64,000 bases of DNA from Earliella scabrosa (Eukaryota; Basidiomycota; Agaricomycetes; Polyporales; Polyporaceae): positions 1,302,001 through 1,366,000 of the forward strand of contig JABYQQ010000014.1 in assembly GCA_022605405.1 (NCBI GenBank), written 5' to 3'. The translations under genes were made by a program, and so were the position numbers. Positions within the stretch are counted from its first letter, which is position 1. The number at the start of each line of letters is the position of its first letter. Of this stretch, positions 1 through 10,732 are shown one piece after another. The notes under the pieces were generated by a model. That model had not been told where the DNA came from. It was given only the letters and a program-made list of their open reading frames with translations, and searched no databases.

Positions 1-2700
1 TTACCGGGGTCGCGGTCGCCCATCTTGTGTATCTTCCGCAACGCCAAGCGGTCTACCTCTCGCAGTAGGTGTATGTCTATTGAAGCATGAAGATCGCTGT
101 ATGGCAGTCCGACAGGGAAGGAGTGCTCCTGAAGCGCTCCGACGACCTGTAGGATACAAACATCGTTTTCGACGCACAGCACGGACCGACGAGTGCCAGC
201 CCCCCACGCAGCGGAGGCAGGGAGATGTGCGAGCGAACGCTGTGATGCAGAATTTAGGTCTAACAACTGCTGCAAATGTCTGACGAAGCTCGTCAGTGTG
301 GTGTGCATATGTTGTACATAACTTACGTACTTCAAATCCAGTGCCATATTCCTAACGGCAGAACGGTACCCTGGCCAAGGTGGAAACCTGATTGTTGTCA
401 AAGGTTTCGCCGTCGTGGTGGCTGCAGGCGACGATCCGGAGCTACGCACACGCGGTCGCAGTCGATACCGGCGAATGTCTGCATCTGAAGAGCTAAGCAG
501 AGCCAGTTAGAGGTCCGCGTGGCACGAGAGAGAAGGAGACATACCTGAGTACATCATCTGACTCGAGTGGATCAGACCGAGGGTAGCGTTCAGGAAAGAC
601 ATTCTCCAAGAAGTTGCGATCTTTAGTGGGCTTGTTCATGATGTCGTCCAGAAAGTGGGGAGCAGCAGGCATTGTCTCATGAGGAAGTTATAGTATTGCT
701 AGTAGCGCGGATGTGTCATACAATGACAACAGCAGTAGCGTTTTGAATCCGACCGATGACCATAACCGTGTGTGGAACGTGACGTAGACTGTGTGGAGCA
801 GCCAGAGATCACCAACGGCATCCTATATAAGTGCGTTCTCCTTGACGCATCCGCTTCCCACCATACTCCATGCACCGCATGAGCCGAAGTGCATCATCAA
901 GACGCTTTGTCCATGACACCGGCGTTCTCGAGAATGCACGCGACACAGCAGAACGGCGAGCCGTTCCCCGCGCACTGTGTAGTGACGCCGAGGAACAAGC
1001 CGATGGGCAGCCGTTCGGTGCTGAGCGTGCCCGGGATCCTCGAGGGGCCTCTCGCCGCCCCGCCGTCCAGCGCATCCAGCCCGCCTCCCCGCCATCTCGA
1101 CGCCCACGCTTCCAGATCCAAAGCTGCTCGCCCTTGTCGTGCCTGTGCACGTACACGGTGTTCCGCGTCGTGGGCGGCGTGTTGGAGGATCCGGGGACAG
1201 GCACTGGCCTTCGTGTCCTGTGTCATCGGCAGGTACGGTCGAGTCTCGTCGGGGTCCTGCGTCGTGACCGAAGCAGGGCATGCTCGAGCGCCGCTCAGCC
1301 TTGACGTCTGCTGCCAGCGTCCGCCCCCTCGAAACGCGTTCTTCTGTGACCAGAGGATTGGAAGAGGGTCCCGTGAAGAATGGGAGCGAGGGATCGAAGG
1401 TGTCTGTGAATCGTTCCCTTGGATCTTCGAAGCGTCCTGTGCCGACGCAAAAGGAGTTGTGGGCACGCGGTTTCCGACGCTGACCTCCCGGACGTTGATG
1501 TCAGTAAGGAACGTGGGCCGCTTTCACCGCCTCGACGTTCTCCTCCCCCAGCTTCATCTCCCGCGTCACGCTCGGCATCTCCTTCTCCCTCAGCGACGTC
1601 TTTGGCTTCAGGCAGATTGCGTTCCGCTTCGCATACAGCTTCCCGTCCGGGAGGCCGTCGGACGTCGTGACCGCTCAGCTCGCTCGTCGCCTCGCATGAC
1701 TGAGGACGGGCGCGAGAGGTAGTCATGGAGGACGGGGAGGTCTTTGCGCGGGCGGTAGGCGGGTCGTTGTCGATCACGAGCTCGAACACGGAGGGCGGAC
1801 CCGAGGAAGGCAGAAGGTATGTCTGGATACAAATCGCGGCTGGCAGGGACCTGCGTACGTTTCGCCAGAGAGAGCGCGGGTAGTGGCTTTCTCCCTCTCC
1901 GGATGGCAAGTGGAATGTCGGTGGGCGGCGGCTCGATCGAGACGTGAAGGGCCGCAGTCGAATTCGACACCATGATCGTCGGGATGAGGGGGTTAGGGCC
2001 GTTGCACCGCGCGGGATGACAAGAGTGACGTCTTGATTAGAGTCGGCCGTGACGACCTGGGCGATGTTGAAAGTTCGATGGCAAAATCCGTGGGCATGGT
2101 GTGTTTGCTGACAGATTGTATTGCGAACTCGTCGCCGGTTTCCTGTACGGCGTGTTTAGCACGTTCCGGTCGAGATGCGAGCTGGACACATACCGTGAAG
2201 CGCCCGAGATGAGGGAGGACGAGTTGACAGCTGTGCTTTTGGCGGCATCGTCGTCGGAGAAACGGGACTGGGGGATCTTCGCGCAAATGGGTGGGCACAG
2301 CGGCCTTGGCGCGGGTCCGAGGACTGTGCATGGCAAGAACAAAGGAGAGGACGAGTTCAGAGGCAAGTTGTCAGACCGGACGGGGAGAAGGGAGACAAGC
2401 ACGGCAGAGACAGGGGGCGGATGATGGTTGGAGACAGAGAAGGCGAGGTGGAGAAAAGAGGGTGGAGCAAGGAAGGGATCAAGCGGGCAGAGCAGAGCGC
2501 ACCTGTTTCCGGAGGATCGAGCGACGGTCTCGCCTCGCGTGAACGTGTGCCGGTCGGGACGAGCAGTCAGAGCGAGCTGTGCGGCCGCGACGTGAGTTCG
2601 GGGCCAGTGTAGGTGAGTGAACGGGGCACGTACCTGTGCGCTCACCGCCGATGACAATCCTCGCGCGCGGGTGTGGGCTGCAGGCGAAGATCCTTGCGCA
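1..2700. other. Stretch without a confident gene
   Basis: Open frames exist on both strands, as expected of GC-rich DNA, but none shows a recognisable domain or a convincing exon chain. A minus-strand frame at about 1600-1973 and one at about 900-1460 read fairly fluently and might be remnants of one decayed gene. The last bases before 2701 read in frame into the sequence after 3421, so the 716-bp element probably landed in a coding exon. I see no RNA gene here. Confidence 0.4.
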
Positions 2701-3416
2701 TAGTGTTGTAAAGTCGGGTCCTAGGACCAGTCAGAACCCGAAAAATAACCTGACCCAACTCAAAAAAACCGGACCAGAACCGGAAAATAATCGGTCGAGT
2801 CATTGGTTCAGGTCGAGTTATTTTTGGCGGCTGTATATCAGAACCGGTCCATAACCGGTTCGAACCGGTCATGACCGACCGTAAATAGTATCTCATATTG
2901 TAGCCAATAATCCTACGATTCCAACGGTATATAACACTATATATTTTGAATGAGAACTGAGTGTGCTAGAATCAAAATAAACTTGCCCATTTTGGGACAG
3001 ATGGGCTGTCTTTCGGGCTGACAAATGCCAACAAACCCAATCTGGCAACCTAGGCGCCGGTTCAAGCGCCTAAGCGCCCGCGGAAAACTCCGAAAACAAA
3101 CCATCTGTCCCAATATGGGCAAGTTTATTTTGAACATAGCACGTTCAGTTTTGATCTAAAACATATAGTTATATATACCGTTTGATTCCCACGGCTCCGG
3201 GCTACGATTTGACAAAAACATCAATTTTCAGCATAGCCACTTCACAATCGGTTCAGGACCGGTTATAACCGAGAACCGGACCGAGGTTCGGTCAGGTTGT
3301 AGTAGAACCGAACATTCGGTCCGGTTCTCTCAAACTGAACCGGTCAGGTCCGGTCGAAAGTCCGGTTATCTCCGGAGAGGTCAAATAACCGGACTTGACC
3401 GGACTTTACAACACTA
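2701..3416. mobile_element. hAT-like non-autonomous element (MITE), copy 1, 716 bp
   Basis: The element starts TAGTGTTGTAAAG and ends with the exact inverse, CTTTACAACACTA. It encodes no transposase. It appears identical, base for base and in length, to the copy at 10799-11514. Inside, a second inverted repeat of about 30 bp (about 2971-3003 against 3099-3132) surrounds a hairpin-prone core, and both flanks are rich in ACCGG motifs. The target duplication is imperfect: CTTGCGCA before, and C, three extra bases, TTGCGCA after. The terminal motif and the 8-bp duplication of copy 2 fit hAT-superfamily elements; the assignment is by structure only. Confidence 0.8.
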
Positions 3417-3958
3417 CAAGTTGCGCAGCTCGCGGAGGGCACCGAGGAGGAGCGCAAGGTGAAGGCGTCGTTCACGCATGGGCACCAGTACACGCTGTCG
3501 TGCTCTCCCTGCGCGCGCGTTGGATCGTCGCGTTCGACGTCGACCTTGGTGATGGCGAAGGCGGGAAGAAAGTTGGGTTTGAGGTGTGGGAGGCGAAGGA
3601 GGACGTGAACGTTGAGATGGTGAAGCTGCCGAAGCTCGAGGGCGAGGAGGAAGAGGAGGAAGAGGAGGAGGAAGAGGAGGAAGAGGAAGAGGAGGACAAG
3701 GAGAAGACGGTCGAGAAGGAGAGCCTGCACGCTTCGGTGTCCTTCGCCGTGCAACATGCAAAGCAGAAGGGCGGGAGATGGAGCACACGACTGGAGCCCA
3801 GACTCAGAGAGCCTGGCACGGCGGCGGGTGAATCCCAGGGTCGGCACGTGTACTACGCGCGATCACGTGCTCTGTTCAACGACGCGGTACGCTTCCCACG
3901 CTCTCAAACCCATAAAAGGTCGTCTCCTCCAGCCTCTTCTCCCCATGCCCCCCCCTAG
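3417..3958 (+). pseudogene. Remnant of an unrecognised acidic host protein gene
   Basis: Reading directly from the bases before 2701 into those after 3421 gives one continuous frame (about 2652-2700, then 3428 on), so the 716-bp element probably split an exon. Downstream, overlapping frames encode a Glu-rich tract of more than 20 residues (3640-3705). No domain is recognised. The frames do not join into one long product, so the locus looks decayed. Confidence 0.3.
3640..3705. repeat. GAGGAA-type purine microsatellite
   Basis: Irregular GAG/GAA triplets run for about 65 bp and would encode poly-Glu on the plus strand. Confidence 0.8.
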
Positions 3959-4863
3959 GATGACTGTACTCTCCGGTGGACGGGCTGCCTCAAGACGGCT
4001 GCTGAAGACTTAGCCGCTCCTCAAGTTAGTATCTGGTAACGTCATTACTTCTGCTTGAGCACTGATGAACCCTCTACACGTGCGCTCACTGAGCTTGGTT
4101 TTCACTGGTCCTGTCGGGTGCTGCCCGAACTCCTCTTTTGCTGGGGCTGTCACTATACCTGCTACGGGACGTTTGATTGGATATGGGAGCCTGAGCTGCA
4201 CCCCGGACAGTATGTCGCCGGATTGTGGAGTGGTCCTTGTCCCTAGAGTTGTGGTACCGTGAGCTTGCTCGCAATGAATGGTTGAACGATGAGCTGCGCC
4301 CGCAGCTTGCACGCAACGACTACGCTGCCTAAACGTGGACGCGGCCGTCCCTCGATGGGCATGTCATCACTTGCACAGGAACGTCTGCCAACTGGAACGG
4401 CGACATGGTCGACAGCCCATGCGAGGTCTTGACATGTGAATACTGCGTTGGGGGTGCATTGAGCTCTGATGTGCCTCACAGTTGTGTTATATGTACAGGC
4501 GGGTGTATGGGTAGTTACATCTTATTGGCATACAGTCGTTGCGTCGTCGCACTTTCCAAGGCGAAGCGCGCTGGCGGTGCTGGAATGACCGGCCCGGTGG
4601 CACCGTTTATGCTCACGAGCCTCGTGTTCTCCACGATGCGCGCAAAAGACGTGGACGAGTCTATCCTCTGTTCCCCCATTTCTCGTCCTGCCACCACGGC
4701 CGCATTCACACCTTACGAAGTAAGCCCAGCAGTGGCAGCACAAAAACACATATGTGAGCTAATGGTATACAGGCGTCTTGAGCTATCTGTGCGACCGAAC
4801 ACCAAGTATGGCGGCTAGTGTGGTGGAACAATTGTGAGCACCACCAATTCTGTCTATCTGCAG
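3920..4863 (+). other. Possible promoter and 5' exons of the dioxygenase-like gene
   Basis: A TATA-like ATAAAA at about 3911 precedes an ATG at 3961 whose first codons (M-T-V-L-S-G-G) match the start of another truncated exon at 16241 (M-T-A-L-S-G-G). Between 4050 and 4800 several short open stretches with possible splice sites could be exons, but I could not chain them. Treat them as unassigned 5' exons of the downstream gene or as decayed sequence. Confidence 0.25.
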
Positions 4864-6682
4864 AGTCGCCTTCAATTTGTTCGTCAAACTCTAGCTTTCC
4901 AACTACTCAGCATGAGAATCAGTCGACGAGCGTTGCTCGCTCTCCCAACGTTGTACTCCACGACCTTGTCCGCGGCATGGTCGACGACCTAGTTGACTTT
5001 GACCCCATTCTTGCCCACGCCCTCGACCGGGAACAGCCGAAGCCGTCTTACGATGCAGCTAACTCAGAGGTATGTTTACTATGTATTATCTGGCCCACGG
5101 CTACCTGACAGCACCGCTAGACCACGGCCTCTGCCAAGCAAAAGAGCGATGATGGTCGTGCATCCCCTTACCCCGACGACGAGCGTCCTATTTGAATATC
5201 ACGGTTCCTCCCTTACTCTGAATCAGAGGTTAGACTTATGCTGCTCTGTATAGTTGACATTGAATTAACGTCTTCATAGGCTCATGGGCAGCAGCGGGCG
5301 GCCCGAAATCGGGCACGACGCGAGAAGGATCTGATAAACAAGATTGCTAGTGGTGCTCGTCACTACGCACAGACAGCCCAAACCAGTACCAGTATTTCCA
5401 ACCTTCCCGCGACAACGACTGGTTGGTCTGGCACCGATTATCATCGGCGAAAAGACCTTCGTCACCTTCCAGCATGGGTTGACGAGGAATGGGCGGCGGG
5501 CACAATCGCTGCACGTTTGGTAAGAGAGAAGAACTTTCGACTGATGCCGTATAAAAGGTGCGTTGTCTGCTGCATCTTTTGCATCGTAGCAACCTTATGG
5601 TATTGTGTAGACAGTCACAGTGGTTCGTCGACCAAGACGGCCGAGCGTTCGCCTTTCGGTCGGAGGTGCCAACGTGGATGGAGACGCGGAACCCCGTGAA
5701 CGGCATGACATTTCTGGATGAGTTTGCGTCGGACTGCATGACCTATATCCAATTGTGTGGCCGCCGATCCGAAGCCGATCTCAAGGCTAACAATCGTGGT
5801 CGACACTGGTATATGGTCATTGGCATCGACAGACAGAACAAAGAGGTGAGCTCCACTTATGCTCTGTGAGCCACGATGTTATATGCTTATCCCTATCAAT
5901 AGACTCCACAGTTAACGCAGTTTCACCTGGCGCACGAAGATGTTACCAACCAGCTTATGGAGACGGGTCGACCCACAGATAGGCTTATGTGAGTTCCAAG
6001 GCTTGTCCGGGCTTGCTGTTTGTCTTGATGTCTCTGCAGCAAACATGCGACCAAAATATTTGAGACGCGGTTTCCGTCTCTCGCAGCGCGGGTTCGAAGA
6101 TGCGAAGAGCTGCTGATTGAGCAGGGCTGCCAGCATGTGAGACCTCCTTATGGTCTCTGGTATAACTATTGTATTAACGGTCCTCAAGACGAGGTAGGGG
6201 GAGTCATGACGCGCCCGCACGTTGACGGTAAGAACCTGGCAATCATGATGTGCGTGGTGTTTGTGTGGGGTAAGTGTGTTGCTAAGTTTGAACTGCATGC
6301 ACTAACACGTCTTGGGAGTAGGGAACTTTCTCCACAAGGAGAAGGCTTGGCTGGTTCTGTGGGAAGCCGGCTTAATCATCGAGCTACGTCTGGGTTGTCT
6401 GATGTTCTATCCGTCATCTCTATTCACCCACTTCAATGTGAACGTGCAAGGTGAGAGTGATATTACAGACTGTATCATCCGATACACTAAGTGGAGTCAA
6501 CGAATACAGATTGCGAAGTCGTCACCACCGCAGACGGCTCCTACCCCACTCCCGATAACTCTATTCCAGTCCATGGGGTCGAGGGCCGTGGTTCGGTCGT
6601 CCTATTCAACCAGGCGACTATGTTTCAGCTGGCGGAACTTGGCTGCACGGTGAAGGAGGCAAAAGCGAAGAAAATGTCGTCT
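4864..6682 (+). pseudogene. Putative TET/JBP-type 2OG-Fe(II) dioxygenase gene, interrupted
   Basis: Eight exons chain by phase: 4864-5069, 5121-5228, 5280-5519, 5615-5845, 5903-5988, 6040-6269, 6322-6450, 6510-6682. Exons 6-8 carry an HxD motif (R-P-H-V-D-G-K-N, about 6217), a distal His in L-F-T-H-F-N (about 6420-6440), and G-R-G-S-V-V about 35 codons later. That is the order of Fe-binding HxD..H and a 2-oxoglutarate-contacting Arg in double-stranded beta-helix dioxygenases. Fungal TET/JBP enzymes oxidise 5-methylcytosine and are expanded in Agaricomycetes, often beside KDZ transposons (established knowledge); the match is by motif, not search. An in-frame TGA at 5193-5195 lies where CGA would keep the frame. 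A donor at 6683 opens an intron that contains the Copia element, and the likely acceptor is at 16039-16040. The 5' end is unresolved. Confidence 0.5.
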
Positions 6683-6703
6683 GTATGTGACAACACCCCA
6701 CAC

Positions 6704-7283
6704 TGTTGAACTTAGGGTTATCCGGCACTGTCCGGACCGATATGTCCCCATATGGACTTGTGGCTATGCGTTCACATGACGCACAGCATGGGCTATGCTT
6801 CTTCGTTACTATATATAGATAACTCTGCATCTGTACGATAGTTCTTTCTTTCCGGACTTTACCTCTACGTACCAGTGCGTTCTACGATGTTCCGGATAGT
6901 TCCAGACCTTATGTCTGACTCAGACTTGGTGCTCATCCTCGCGTCATACTGACTCATCCTCGCACCATAGCCTCGTATGCCTCTTACTCATCGTCTTGTG
7001 GCTAACATGTGACTGCTTTCTACGCTTACTCAGCTACCTTCTCTACGTCTATATAAGCAGCTCACATTTCGCCTCTGCTCTTCAGTCGTTCGCTCACTGA
7101 CTGAAGAGTAAGTCTCATACATACATAGGCTCTCTACTTACTTACTGACTAAGTACTTGTAGTCTCTCTCTGTTCGACTTACAGGTACTTATCTATGCAA
7201 TATAGTCGTTCGCTCACTGACTGAAGATCTCTCTCTGTTCGACTTACAGTCGGCTCCCAGCCTTCCAGGTCTGAAGTTCATCA
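6704..7283 (+). repeat. 5' LTR of the Copia element
   Basis: It is 580 bp, starts TGTTGAAC and ends TTCATCA. A TATATAA box lies at 7050-7056. Downstream, a 22-bp motif beginning AGTCGTTCGCTCACTGACTG and the motif TCTCTCTCTGTTCGACTTAC each occur twice, so the R/U5 region is built of short direct repeats. I see no difference from the 3' LTR. Confidence 0.95.
7050..7056 (+). promoter_or_regulatory. TATA box in the 5' LTR
   Basis: TATATAAG sits about 230 bp before the end of the LTR, a usual place for the U3 promoter of a fungal Copia element. The same site recurs in the 3' LTR at about 15769-15775. Confidence 0.6.
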
Positions 7284-7300
7284 GGTTATGAGCCCTGCGC
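7284..7300 (+). promoter_or_regulatory. Primer binding site for an initiator tRNA-Met fragment
   Basis: The 17 bases GGTTATGAGCCCTGCGC directly follow the 5' LTR. They are complementary to the anticodon arm of initiator tRNA-Met (GCGCAGGGCTCATAACC in yeast tRNAi, from memory) and not to a tRNA 3' end. Drosophila copia and related hemiviruses prime from such a cleaved tRNAi half (established knowledge), so this element probably does the same. Confidence 0.8.
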
Positions 7301-8332
7301 TCTGACCGGTTGCTTCTTCGTCGACATCTTCGTGCGCACACCTCTCTCTTCGTCGACTCTCTGCCCGTGCTCCCTCCATCTTTCCTCACCTCTTGACTGT
7401 GCCCGCCGACACTGCTGCCAGGGGGACATTCCTGCGCTCGTGACGCAGCCCTGAGCGCTTTTGTATAGTTGTCGCGTAGCTAGTACTGTTGTACAGCCTG
7501 TTGTGCTCTCGAGGCATTTGGGCTTTCAGGTATCCCTCTGCCAGGCCACGCACTTGCGCCCGCCAGCAGTTGTATCCGGGGTGGTTATCACCTTTGGAGA
7601 CGGAGGACAACCGTGTGGACCCTCCTTACCGTACCCTTTGCTCTCGTATAGCTACTATAGTCTTTCTGGGCACAGTTGGCAACTTCTATCCAGATTGTCG
7701 GGATCTCCAGCTTCCTGACTCTCTTGGCTCGCCTCAATAGGTGTTCCCCATCTACCGTTTCGCACGTGGCATCGTCAATCATCGCACCCTTCTAGACCAC
7801 AGTTTTGGAGCCAACACCAGCATCTCCTCCCTCTGAGGCGGAAGTCGAGGATCTGATTGACTCCCAGTCGTCATCTGACTCCTCTGACTACGTACCCACT
7901 GCCGATTCTTGCCGGGATCGTCCTCACATCCTAGACGAGGAGTTCCCTTCAGACTCTCATCTCCATTCGGACGGCTTCTGGTACAACTGTAACCGAGAAC
8001 TTTGTCCTCATCGGTACAACGGAGTCCGACCCGAAAAATATCCTGGCACATTCAAGTGGGCTCTACCATCACCCGATCAGGAGGATTTCCTTGCTGGAGT
8101 CAACACTGCCCTTCCAGTCGCATCAGACACACCCTATACCACTCCTCTTCCTTTCATCGTCCTAATCCCTCCTACTCCGGAGGTTATCCCTGAACCATTC
8201 GAGACTCTCCCTCTTCCTCTCATCGAGTTACCTCCTTCTATCGCAACACCGCTTCCGCCGGTCACACCGGTAACAACATCCGTAGACTTCTCGGAGGACT
8301 ATCTCGACTCATCACACTTTCTCTTATCAGTT
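7301..8332 (+). other. Copia 5' leader with an open frame upstream of gag
   Basis: From about 7805 to 8332 the frame of gag stays open without an ATG and would encode an acidic, Ser/Pro-rich stretch. It could be an N-terminal Gag extension reached by splicing or by a near-cognate start, or simply an untranslated leader. Nothing else is recognised in it. Confidence 0.4.
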
Positions 8333-9022
8333 ATGGGAGACGTCAAGCTCGACTCTATCCCTTCCCTTTCGTCGGCGAACCAGTACACCGACTGGTCTGC
8401 CAAGATGAAAGGCTACTTCATCTTCATGGGCTGTTGGGACGTCGTCAATGGCAAGATCAAACGTCCGACTGCTGCTGACAAGCAGGAGTCCTGGGACAAG
8501 CTCGACGGGCAGGCTCGCGGCATGATGTACATGCGGGTCGCTCAGAGCTTCCATTACATCCTCGATGCGGAAATTCTCGACACCGTTACAACCAGTGGGT
8601 CCTCTACCACTACATCTCGGGAACAGACCGCAGCAGACATGTGGAAGTCCCTGAAGGACAAGTTTGGCACGCCGAACAGCGCTCACGTCTGGGGACAGTT
8701 CGAGACCCTTGTGGCTGAACCTCGGATGAACGAGCAGAAGTCCCTGCAGGATCAGATGATGCGTATCGTCAACCGCATGGATGACATCACCAAGAACAAG
8801 GTGACGCTCTCTGCCCAGATGAAGGCCCTCCTCCTTCTGTCGAAGATTCCGGAGTCTTATCGGTCTATGATCTCTGCGCTCATGGCGACCATCGACGTTG
8901 ACAAGGTCACCGTCGAGGACATCATGTCCAAGACCTTGGCCGAGGAGTCGCTGCGCAAGGCCGGACAATCTGCAAACCGGGTCTCGCAGACCAAGCCTAA
9001 GCCTCATCAGGAAAAGGCCTCT
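8333..9022 (+). pseudogene. Copia Gag, 5' part, disrupted
   Basis: The first good ATG (8333) starts with a lysine/leucine-rich stretch and Y-T-D-W-S-A-K-M-K-G-Y, the usual N-terminus of Copia Gag (the x-x-W-x-x-x-M-x-x-Y region). A UBN2-like helical region follows, with repeated L..S.I.. and T..E..S.L motifs up to about residue 225. Gag is the structural protein of the cytoplasmic retrotransposon particle. The frame is cut at about 9022 by an insertion with AGCTCTGAG ends; it resumes in frame at 10733 with the zinc knuckle, which is itself cut at 10798. This copy of Gag is therefore inactive. Confidence 0.85.
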
Positions 9023-10732
9023 AGCTCTGAGCCACTCTGGGAGTACAGCCACATTTCCAGAGTGTCCTGGACTGTCTCAGAGCGTCCCAAAGCCACTCAG
9101 AGCTGTGCATACTGCTCAATGCTCAATTTGATAATTTTCCCTTACTGTAGGCATGTCAATCTATCTATAATGACATGAACCATCACTCTAATCCTTGTAA
9201 ATATGGTTGTGGAAGTCTGAAAGCATGGTGGGAGTTAAAACGCAAAAAAGCGCCCAAAAAGCGCCTAAATAGTCCAGAGTTCCCAGAGTGGTCAGAGTTG
9301 TTAGAGCTACCACAGTTGTTCGAGCAGAATAGAGCTGGTGATGACATGGTTTGATTAACAAACATTATAAATAATGTATATACAGCTGAATCAATGTAGG
9401 AGATACATGTCTGAAGAGATTCACAAGAGAGCTAAGTTGTAGTAGCACTAGTAAACACCGGCCACCAGCAGCCTTGTGCCACATCAGAGCCTAAGTATGG
9501 GACAGAAAGGACTTGACATAATGTCTTACAACCCATGTATGAGTACAGCTCTATGGTGTAGAGGTAATCTCTGCTGTTATAGATTAAAAAATGCGGAAGG
9601 TCCTGGGTTCAATTCTGGGACTGGCAGGTTTTATTCTGAGGCTGGGGCCCTAGCATGTAGTTCCGGATTAGGATTCTGGCACGCGCTGAACTGGCCTCCT
9701 AATTGGGAAGTACAAAAAGCGCCCTAAAAGGGTTCTATCTAATAGATTCAGGCATTAGTACCAGTTCTTATAGTCAGTATAGAGTGCCATGTCTTCTTTT
9801 TATTTCGCATTTTTGCTGTGCATCAGCCACAGTATCAACAATAACAAACAACTCAACCCTTGACCCAGATTGACGCTGCCAGGCTGCCACATCACCACTG
9901 TTGACTTGTGTTTGTATTGTGGCAACCTGGTCTGTGTCGTCTTCTTGCCCCCTTCTCTCTGTCTCTTCCTCTCTCCCCTCTACTTCTCTCTTGTCTGCAG
10001 AAGGTCTGGACATTCTGATACTGGTATGTGCTGCTGATTTTGGTTACTGAGTAGGCTTTCTGTTATCTACAGCTACATAGGTGAGAGAATAAGATACATA
10101 TGTTTTGCTGGCATTGGGGACCACAGGTGCGTAATTCTCCTTCTCTCTTCAGTACTCTTATTGACCACACTCCCTTGTAGGTATGTACACATACTGGATC
10201 TATGTATCCCCTATGCCTGTATGGCTATAGTCTGGTGAGTTCTCTCTTCTGTGCCACTGCGTCACCCTATACCTGCATGATGCCTCTCCTCTAGTTTGTT
10301 ACTCCATCTCTGAGTCTATGCCCACACACCTCTGCACCTCTGGTACGTCTCTGCTATCACTCTGCTCTTTGTGCAGGCTGATGACTGTTTCCACTAGCAT
10401 GATGGTAGGATATGCTATGGTAGTATTTACGACATCTAGCATACCTGTGTACAGTAGTATAGTGCAGAATATATCTTTGATGCAGTCTCTCCAGATCTCT
10501 ATATGTGTGTGATTCCTGAGCAAATGACGCAAAAAGGCCAGATCTATGGCAGCTCTGTAAGCTCTGGGGAGAGCTTTGAAGCAGCCCTGGCAAGTCCTGG
10601 AGTGTCCCTGGGTTTGAGTGACCTCGAAAGGTTGCTCTCAACGCGTGTTGAACAGCTCTGACAGCTCTGACGCTCTGGCATCTCTGGGGCGCTCTGAGAG
10701 TGTCTTGGAGTGTCTCAGCGCCACTCAGAGCT
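9023..10732. mobile_element. 1.7-kb non-coding insertion in gag, unclassified
   Basis: Removing it joins gag in frame to the zinc knuckle. The ends carry a short inverted repeat (AGCTCTGAG at 9023, CTCAGAGCT ending at 10732), followed on both sides by repeated CTCTGAG/CTCTGG words. No open frame over 90 codons looks real. A tRNA-like box A/box B pair lies at about 9550-9630, and AAAAAGCGCC motifs recur at about 9255 and 9715. No target duplication is clear. It could be a non-autonomous DNA transposon or a composite of older repeats. Confidence 0.55.
9545..9635 (+). other. tRNA-like (SINE-type) sequence inside the gag insertion
   Basis: A box A-like TGGTGTAGAGGTAA and a box B-like GGGTTCAATTC are about 50 bp apart. 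The acceptor and T stems do not pair well, so this is a tRNA-derived pol III-type relic and not a functional tRNA gene. Confidence 0.4.

Noticed and set aside
809..1909. Large overlapping open frames on both strands as real genes
   Set aside because: Composition is GC-rich and several frames are open at once; none has a domain, a splice chain or a paralogue in the window.
2037..2657. 206-codon minus-strand frame as a gene
   Set aside because: Low-complexity Ser/Pro/Leu composition, with equally long open frames on the other strand.
3344..3847. Leucine-rich membrane protein on the minus strand
   Set aside because: The leucine run is the reverse of the GAG/GAA microsatellite.
8327..9052. 241-codon minus-strand frame as a gene
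   Set aside because: It is the shadow of the gag frame and has no motif of its own.
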